In this document: piece after piece, positions 52,714 to 57,817 of the stretch | Layout: the number at the start of each line of letters is the position of its first letter | How positions within the stretch are numbered: position 1 is the stretch's first letter | Assembly (NCBI RefSeq): GCF_041928815.1 | Contig: NZ_JBHFEI010000020.1 | Coordinates: forward strand, 1-57,817 | DNA: 57,817 nucleotides | DNA from: JBHFEI01 sp041928815 | GTDB lineage: Bacteria; Pseudomonadota; Alphaproteobacteria; Rhizobiales; Rhizobiaceae | Direction of reading: 5' to 3' | Made by a program: the position numbers and the translations under genes | The notes under the pieces: generated by a model | What the model was told of the DNA's origin: nothing | Database searches by the model: none | Seen by the model: the letters and a program-made list of their open reading frames with translations, nothing else

Positions 52714-53385
52714 AGGCTCCTATCTCGAACTCAGCACACTCGCCTGCCTTCACGCGCATCAATTCCGCCAGCCACCGGGCCCGGCCGACCCCTGCCACCG
52801 GCAGTTCCTGCGACGGCAGCACGCTCACCCTCCATCGTGTGGTCGAGGCCGTTGGATTGCCGAAGTCCGACGCCTCCGTCTGTCGCCGCCATCGTCGCAC
52901 GACAAGCGCCATCGTCCCGGATTTCTCGGCCGCCAGCTGGAGCCGCTGCGAGGAGACCATTGGAAGCCGCACGAGCTCCCCGACCCCGGCTCCCAGTCCG
53001 CCGAATGACAAACCTTCTTCCATGGATGCCAGGACGTCCTCATCCTTGTCACCTTCGCAGAAGATCACGCGGTCCGGATGAAGACCGGCCGCGCAAGCGC
53101 CGGGAAAAAGAGGTCAGGCCGCGTCAGGCACCAGAGCACCTTGCCCTTCGAGCGCGCGGCAATTCCGGCTGCAAACAACGCTGCCGCCGCGCCATCGACC
53201 GTGCCGCCACCTCCACCAGCGATCTCGTGCAGGGCGCCATGGGAAAGACCTCCTCCCGGCAGGCAGTCGTCGATGTCGCGCACGCCGAACGGAAGGACGG
53301 CAGGTCGCCTGGCAACACCGCCCTCCAGGTGGGCGATGCGATCCCTGAGTTCCTCGATCATCCGAGGGTTATGGACACGCGACAT
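52628..53385 (-). pseudogene. imuA: ImuA (RecA/SulA-like mutasome subunit) with a one-base frameshift
   Basis: From ATG 53385 the frame encodes ELRDRIAHLEGGVARRPAVL and continues to FFPALAR. One G is missing near 53090, and the protein continues in the next frame as AGLHPDRVIFCEGDKDEDVL to the end at 52628. The joined protein would be about 250 residues. A GG where GGG is expected suggests a natural deletion or a sequencing slip. GGGAGG precedes the start, and a LexA box lies 62 bp upstream. Confidence 0.82.
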
Positions 53386-53446
53386 CGTTCACGGACCTCC
53401 CTCGGCTCGCGTTGAACAGGACATCATGTCCCGCAGAATTGCCAAT

Positions 53447-53461
53447 GTTCTTCTTTTGTTC
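53447..53461. promoter_or_regulatory. alphaproteobacterial LexA (SOS) box of the imu operon
   Basis: GTTC-N7-GTTC (GAAC-N7-GAAC on the coding strand) is the exact LexA consensus of Rhizobiales. It lies 62 bp upstream of the imuA start, the expected place for DNA-damage control of this cassette. Confidence 0.75.
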
Positions 53462-53842
53462 CGGCCGAAGGAAAGAGTCAAGCTGCCCTCAGGCGGAGTA
53501 GATCGGATGCCTGTAAACTAATATGTCGAGAATCGTTCTTGGATCATGGCTTTAGCCCTTCTTGCCGCAAGCATCTGAAGCGACTCATTTTTTCAAAGTC
53601 GGGTGACACCGCGACGTTTCAGTCGCTACGGATCGCGCCGCAACTAACAAACGGAAGGGCATACCAGCCGAAGCGGGAACCGCGAAGGCAGTTCGCCTCT
53701 CGCAAGACCGGTCAAAAGGGTTGCCGCAGGAGGTTTAGCATAGCGACGGCATAAGCCGGAAACCGGGACCGACAGCCCCCGGCGCGCGAGCCCGCATCAG
53801 AAGCTTCCATGATTTCGCGCAATGGATTTTTTTATCACCCCT
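53462..53842. other. intergenic region, no gene recognised
   Basis: About 380 bp between the LexA box and the hsp20 leader. A 71-codon open frame at 53539-53754 has a basic, low-quality composition and no ribosome-binding site, and is not taken as a gene. Confidence 0.4.
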
Positions 53843-53961
53843 CTTGAAGCGCGTTTTCGTCGAAACCAGATCAAGTTCGCCAGTCGCCGACAGGGGCTGA
53901 CACAACCGGGGACGCAAGTTTCCGCGTCTCCTTTCCATCTCGCTTTACGGAGGATTTGGTT
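53843..53961 (+). promoter_or_regulatory. heat-shock promoter and ROSE-like RNA thermometer leader of hsp20
   Basis: CTTGAAG at 53843-53849 followed by CCAGAT at 53866-53871 is a weak RpoH-like promoter candidate. The leader ends with TCTCGCTTTAC directly before GGAGGA: a U-Y-GCU element facing the ribosome-binding site, the hallmark of ROSE thermometers upstream of rhizobial small heat-shock genes. Upstream bases can form further stems, for example GCCAGTCGCC/GGGGCTGAC. Confidence 0.55.
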
Positions 53962-54432
53962 ATGAGGAACGATCTTGATTTTGCACCGCTCTATCGCTCC
54001 AGCGTTGGCTTCGACCGCGTGTTCAATCTTTTGAACAACGCGCAGCGCCTGCAGGCGATCGACACGTGGCCGCCCTACGACATCGTCAAGACGAGCGACA
54101 ACGACTACCGGATCGAAATGGCGGTCGCAGGCTTTGGCGATTCCGATCTCGACATCACGCAGGAACGCAACGTCCTGATTGTCACAGGTCAGAAGGCCGA
54201 AGCCAAGGATGGGGAATATCTGCATCGCGGGATCGCTGGTCGCTCGTTCGAGCGTCGCTTCGAACTAGCCGATCATGTGAAGGTAGAAGATGCCTCGCTG
54301 GTAAACGGCCTTCTTCGCATTCTGCTGAAGCGCGAGATCCCGGAGGCCATGAAGCCACGCAAGATCACGATCGGCACGTCGGCCGGACAAACCGCGCCAC
54401 TGCAGATAGAAGCGGAACGGCAGGTCGCCTGA
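53962..54432 (+). CDS. Hsp20/IbpA-family small heat-shock protein
   Basis: This 156-residue alpha-crystallin-domain chaperone has the N-terminus RNDLDFAPLYRSSVGFDRVF, typical of rhizobial IbpA. The core is YRIEMAVAGFGDSDLDI, then GIAGRSFERRFELADHV and LVNGLLRILLKREIPE with the I-x-L motif region. GGAGGA lies 7 bases before ATG 53962. It holds unfolding proteins during heat stress. It is followed after 11 bp by a small basic gene. Confidence 0.92.
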   Translation: MRNDLDFAPLYRSSVGFDRVFNLLNNAQRLQAIDTWPPYDIVKTSDNDYRIEMAVAGFGDSDLDITQERNVLIVTGQKAEAKDGEYLHRGIAGRSFERRFELADHVKVEDASLVNGLLRILLKREIPEAMKPRKITIGTSAGQTAPLQIEAERQVA

Positions 54433-54443
54433 GGCGTGACACC

Positions 54444-54584
54444 ATGAAGAAACGTTCCGTCAAAAACTTCGTGGTTAAAATCCGCAAACGCCGAGGGCGC
54501 AAGCTGACAGCCCCCGATGGAAACCCTATCGCCCGTGTGCTTGAGAAGATGAAGGCGCAGGTTTCACTGCAGCCTTCGAGGTGA
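54444..54584 (+). CDS. 46-residue basic protein downstream of hsp20
   Basis: The frame begins MKKRSVKNFVVKIRKRRGRK and continues LTAPDGNPIARVLEKMKA. It is strongly basic at the N-terminus and starts 11 bp after the hsp20 stop, so it is probably co-transcribed. A nucleic-acid-binding or ribosome-associated role is possible. No family was recognised. Confidence 0.55.
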   Translation: MKKRSVKNFVVKIRKRRGRKLTAPDGNPIARVLEKMKAQVSLQPSR

Positions 54585-54675
54585 AGCAGCAGGGAGCGCT
54601 TCGGCGTTCCCTGTATCGTTTTGCACTAGGGTCGGGCGTATTGACCGCCATGATGTATCGCACCATCTAGGCGGC

Positions 54676-55302
54676 ATGGCGAAACACGAGAAGAACGACA
54701 TCGAGCTGATCAGGACATGGACCCTGTCGGCGGCTATTACCATGGGGTCCTCCGTGCGGGCCAAGGGCCTCCTCCAGGAGATACAGGCACGCCTTCCGGC
54801 TGTCTCCAGGAAGGCTGTGTCGCTCGAAGGTGTAGATCTTGTTCTCGCCATGCCAGCCGATGCAAGGCCCGCCTTTACCGCAGCGGCATCTGTCGTCTCC
54901 CAGGCGGTGGAAGAGGCGCCGTCACTGCCCGTCATTCCGCGCGAGATCCAGGACATCCTCGGCATGAAGGCAAGCGAGCGGCATCGCTGGCTGGCAGACG
55001 GCCGTCTTCCGAGCGCCGGGACAAGGACCGTGAGGCTCGCAGGACGCGCCCGCCAGATAACCTTCCACGTCTTCGATCCAAAGCTTGTCGAGGATCTTCT
55101 TGACCGGGGCGCCATCGACGAGTGGCGTGTCGAGGATGCTGAGGCGAAGGCGGAAAAGAGAGCGAAGGCCGCCTATCAGGCAAAGGTGACGCGACTGGCG
55201 AAGAAAAAGAAGCCAGCGAAAAAAGCAGACGAGCCCTCACAAGATCCCGCACCCGGCCTCCGGGGCTGGGAGGATTTCGATCTCGATGGACTGCTGCGAT
55301 GA
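54676..55302 (+). CDS. conserved-looking hypothetical protein with lysine-rich tail
   Basis: This 208-residue protein has a central segment (IPREIQDILGMKASERHRWL) that may be a small DNA-binding fold with a short beta-hairpin (TRTVRLAGRARQITFHVFD). A Lys/Ala-rich stretch (AKVTRLAKKKKPAKKAD) and an acidic end (GWEDFDLDGLL) follow. No known family was recognised. Its coding character is good. Confidence 0.6.
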   Translation: MAKHEKNDIELIRTWTLSAAITMGSSVRAKGLLQEIQARLPAVSRKAVSLEGVDLVLAMPADARPAFTAAASVVSQAVEEAPSLPVIPREIQDILGMKASERHRWLADGRLPSAGTRTVRLAGRARQITFHVFDPKLVEDLLDRGAIDEWRVEDAEAKAEKRAKAAYQAKVTRLAKKKKPAKKADEPSQDPAPGLRGWEDFDLDGLLR

Positions 55303-55420
55303 TCAGTTGAAGCATGATGATGCCGGGAGATGACGAGGAGTTTGCCTCGCAAGGCACCCGATAGGCTTGTTCTCGAGCCGATACGGACTACCTCGGCAAA
55401 ACAATTACCCCATGTAAGGC

Positions 55421-56311
55421 TTAGGACAGTTTGAGTGCTGCAATCAGCGCCCGCAGCGCTGGCGGTGATTGCCGCCGGCTTGGGTGATAGAGGTGAAAAC
55501 CCGGAAATGCCGGGCACCAGTCGCCAAGCACCTGGATGAGCTTGCCGGACGCGATCTCGTCCGCCACTTCATGCTCCATCATGTATCCAAGCCCGGCGCC
55601 GGCGCGAACGGCGGCGGCAGGCAGGTCGCTGTCATTGGCGACGAGAGGCCCGCTGGTGTAGATCCTGAACTCCTTGCCATCCTTTTCGAACTCCCAGGGC
55701 AGCAGGCCACCAGACGTCGCCAGCCGGTAGCCAATGCAGGCATGGCGGTCGAGATCGTAGGGCGTCAGCGGCGGCGGACAGCGCTCGAAATACTCACGCG
55801 TTCCGACGACGACGGTGCGCAGGTCCGGCCCGAGCCTGACCGCGATCATATCCTTTGCCACCGCCTCCCCCAGCCGGATGCCCGCATCGAAGCCCGAGGC
55901 AACGATGTCCGTCAGCCCGTCGTCGATATTGACCTCGACGCGAATATCCGGCTGGGCCAGGAGAAATGCCGGAAGCTTTGGAAGCAGCACCACGCGCGCA
56001 GCATAGGCGAAGGTGGTGATGCGCACGGTACCCGACGGGTTGTCCCGCCATTCCCGCAGCGCCTCCAGCCCCTCTTCTATCCCCGAAAGAGCCGGACGCA
56101 GGGATTGCAGCAGCCGCTCGCCCGCCTCGGTCGGCGCGACGCTGCGGGTGGTGCGGGCAAGCAACCGGACACCTAGCCTGTCTTCCAGGCCGCGCATGGA
56201 ATGGCTGAGGGCCGATGGCGACATGCCGAGCACTGCCGCCGCGCGCGTAAAGCTCCGCTCGCGGGCGACCGCCTCGAATGCCATAAGATCGTTGATGTCA
56301 CCCCGTTCCAT
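55421..56311 (-). CDS. LysR-family transcriptional regulator
   Basis: This 296-residue regulator has an N-terminal winged helix (FEAVARERSFTRAAAVLGMS, then LSHSMRGLEDRLGVRLLART) and an effector domain (VEVNIDDGLTDIVASGFDAG). It is divergent from the aldo/keto reductase at 56407 with a 95-bp gap, the usual layout for a LysR regulator and its target. Confidence 0.88.
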   Translation of the reverse strand: MERGDINDLMAFEAVARERSFTRAAAVLGMSPSALSHSMRGLEDRLGVRLLARTTRSVAPTEAGERLLQSLRPALSGIEEGLEALREWRDNPSGTVRITTFAYAARVVLLPKLPAFLLAQPDIRVEVNIDDGLTDIVASGFDAGIRLGEAVAKDMIAVRLGPDLRTVVVGTREYFERCPPPLTPYDLDRHACIGYRLATSGGLLPWEFEKDGKEFRIYTSGPLVANDSDLPAAAVRAGAGLGYMMEHEVADEIASGKLIQVLGDWCPAFPGFHLYHPSRRQSPPALRALIAALKLS

Positions 56312-56406
56312 TGCTGCATGGTGCTCACAAGTTCATGCGGCGGGCAAGGGCTAATCCCAGAGGTTCAAGGGCCCTAGATCGGAGAAGACAAACACGGAGA
56401 ACGCAA

Positions 56407-57501
56407 ATGAACCTCACAAGCTACCGCACACTTGGAAAATCCGGCCTGATCGTCAGCCCGTTCGCGCTTGGCACAATGACCTTCGGCGCGGGCCGCTGGG
56501 GCGCGAGCGAGACAACCTCCCGCAACCTCTTCGACGCCTACGTGGATGCTGGCGGAAACTTCATCGATACAGCCGACATCTATTCCGGCGGCGAGAGCGA
56601 GATCATGCTCGGTCAATTCCTGACAGCGAGCGGCCGGCGCGACCGCCTCGTGGTCGCCACGAAGTCCGGCTTCTCCCGCGGCGAGGGCACGCCGCTTTGG
56701 GGCGGCAATGGCGCGAAGAACATCCGCCTGGCGATCGAGAGTTCGCTGAAGCGGCTGCAGACGGACTATATCGATATGTACTGGATCCATGTCTGGGATC
56801 GTACGACGCCGGCCGAAGAGGTCTTGCAGACGCTGACGGAGGCCGTCCGCTCCGGAAAGATCCTGCACTATGGTTTCTCCAACACGCCGGCCTGGTATGT
56901 CGCCAAGATTGCAACGCTTGCCGAGGCGCATGGCCTGCCAAAGCCGATCGGGCTGCAATATGCCTATTCGCTGATCGATCGCGGCGTTGAACTTGATCTC
57001 ATTCCGGCGGGCCAGGAACTGGGTCTTGGCCTCGTGCCGTGGAGCCCGCTCGCAGCCGGCATGCTCACTGGCAAATATGGCCGCGACAAGCTTGCCGACG
57101 CCGCTCGAGCGGCGGCCATGCCGGATCGGGGAGCGGAGGTCGGCGATGAGGGCAGCAGCGGCCGCTTGAATGGTGACAATCCGTTTGGCGGCATGCTGTT
57201 TACCGAACGGAATTTCGCCGTGGTCGATGTGGTCAAGGAGATTGCCTCGGAGATCGGCCGCAAGCCGGCAGAAGTCGCGCTTAAATGGGTTGTGGAACGC
57301 CCCGGCGTATCCTCGGTGCTGATCGGTGCCAGCCGGGTGGAGCAGTTGGATGAGAACATTAGATCGCTCGACGTGGAACTGATAGCTGAGCATCTGGCCC
57401 GGCTGGAACGTGCGACCGCCATGCCGCCGATCAATCCCTATTTCATTTTCCAGCTGCCAATCAGCCAGTTGTTTGGCGGGCAGGAGGTGCGGCGCGGGTG
57501 A
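56407..57501 (+). CDS. aldo/keto reductase
   Basis: This 364-residue (alpha/beta)8 oxidoreductase has FIDTADIYSGGESE with the Asp/Tyr pair, the Lys in VVATKSGFSRG, the DYIDMYWIHVWD segment with the His, and the NADPH site LIGASRVEQLDENI. Start 56407 has CGGAGAA upstream; the longer frame overlaps the regulator start and is rejected. It reduces aldehydes or ketones with NADPH; the substrate is not known. Confidence 0.9.
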   Translation: MNLTSYRTLGKSGLIVSPFALGTMTFGAGRWGASETTSRNLFDAYVDAGGNFIDTADIYSGGESEIMLGQFLTASGRRDRLVVATKSGFSRGEGTPLWGGNGAKNIRLAIESSLKRLQTDYIDMYWIHVWDRTTPAEEVLQTLTEAVRSGKILHYGFSNTPAWYVAKIATLAEAHGLPKPIGLQYAYSLIDRGVELDLIPAGQELGLGLVPWSPLAAGMLTGKYGRDKLADAARAAAMPDRGAEVGDEGSSGRLNGDNPFGGMLFTERNFAVVDVVKEIASEIGRKPAEVALKWVVERPGVSSVLIGASRVEQLDENIRSLDVELIAEHLARLERATAMPPINPYFIFQLPISQLFGGQEVRRG

Positions 57502-57522
57502 CACGCACGGTAAATGCCGTGA

Positions 57523-57774
57523 TTACGGTTCGGGTATTCTGTAAAAAGTGAGGCCAGCTCTTTGCAAAAGACGCAGGTCCTCAAACGACCACCAGCTTGT
57601 CTCGCGCGGGCCGAGACCCCTGCAATGGATGGCATCACCGGTCCGTGTTCCAGGGGTCTTGGCGCGCCTCCAAGACCAAGGCAGGTCTGGCTCCGGCGTG
57701 TATGTACCCACCCGGATAAACCAATCAAAGGGCGATCGAGGATCGTGTCCCAGGAGGTGGTGTAGCTTGGACAA
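57523..57774 (-). CDS. possible small hypothetical protein at the window edge
   Basis: An 83-residue frame from TTG 57774 has plausible protein composition (HHLLGHDPRSPFDWFIRVG, ETSWWSFEDLRLLQRAGLTF). No family was recognised and no strong ribosome-binding site is seen. It could be real or part of a longer gene outside the window. Confidence 0.35.
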   Translation of the reverse strand: MSKLHHLLGHDPRSPFDWFIRVGTYTPEPDLPWSWRRAKTPGTRTGDAIHCRGLGPRETSWWSFEDLRLLQRAGLTFYRIPEP

Positions 57775-57817
57775 CCCCGGCTCATCCCGGAGGACCGGAT
57801 GAGTGTCAGCTTGCGGC

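Noticed and set aside
53539..53754. 71-codon open frame upstream of hsp20
   Set aside because: No ribosome-binding site, arginine-rich low-quality composition, and it lies in a promoter-containing gap.
57508..57527. CACGG/CCGTG stem after the aldo/keto reductase as a terminator
   Set aside because: The stem is only five base pairs and is not followed by a T-run on either strand.

Overview
The window looks like accessory DNA, probably a plasmid or an island, of a member of the Rhizobiales, most likely Rhizobiaceae. This rests on high GC, dense ABC-transporter catabolic operons, an alphaproteobacterial LexA box (GTTC-N7-GTTC) in front of an imuA-imuB-dnaE2 cassette, an hsp20 gene behind a ROSE-like leader, and many IS fragments. 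The exact genus cannot be read from the sequence alone.

Layout. (1) Two copies of a 1424-bp IS3-family element (114-1537 and 40449-41872) lie in the same orientation and bracket 38.9 kb of catabolic genes. In both copies orfB is split by the same 101-bp palindromic insert flanked by a TA duplication. The left copy cuts the end of dhaL and the right copy sits inside an IS481 remnant. (2) 1500-17075 is a sugar or sugar-acid module. It has a dhaK/dhaL-like kinase whose two active-site histidines are replaced, a Tat-exported binding protein and an SMP-30 lactonase. A ten-gene minus-strand operon then encodes a GntR regulator, an enolase-superfamily dehydratase, an isochorismatase-like hydrolase, a DJ-1/PfpI protein, a GMC oxidoreductase with a gluconate-dehydrogenase-subunit-3 partner, the ATPase and two permeases of a ribose-type importer, and a PfkB kinase. 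A second, divergent GntR paralogue follows. (3) 17207-19507 is the remnant of another sugar importer: an orphan MalK/UgpC-type ATPase, a zinc alcohol dehydrogenase and only the C-terminus of a permease.

(4) 19790-35542 is the most interesting part: thirteen closely spaced minus-strand genes. At the ends are the enzymes of an Agrobacterium blc-like (attKLM) gamma-butyrolactone/4-hydroxybutyrate route: an AttM/BlcC-like lactonase, an iron alcohol dehydrogenase (BlcB-like) and succinate-semialdehyde dehydrogenase (BlcA-like). Between them lie an unusual ribose-type ABC importer and a block of four membrane genes: a proteorhodopsin homologue, an SPFH/flotillin protein, a small membrane protein and a sodium:solute symporter. 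The opsin lacks the retinal-binding lysine (Arg212 in the helix-G DxxxK position) and also the proton acceptor and donor carboxylates, so it cannot be a conventional light-driven pump. Two paralogous IclR regulators, as with BlcR, a second alpha/beta hydrolase and an AraC regulator flank the operon.

(5) 39.9-41.9 kb is a pile of nested IS fragments. (6) 42.0-57.8 kb carries small regulator-plus-redox-enzyme modules (AraC/SDR/hydrolase, LysR/NmrA/AtaL-like, TetR/cupin, LysR/aldo-keto reductase), a decayed SOS mutagenesis cassette (frameshifted imuA, intact imuB, dnaE2 cut after about 88 codons), a small heat-shock operon and several unassigned conserved-looking genes. No tRNA, rRNA, CRISPR array or replication origin was recognised.
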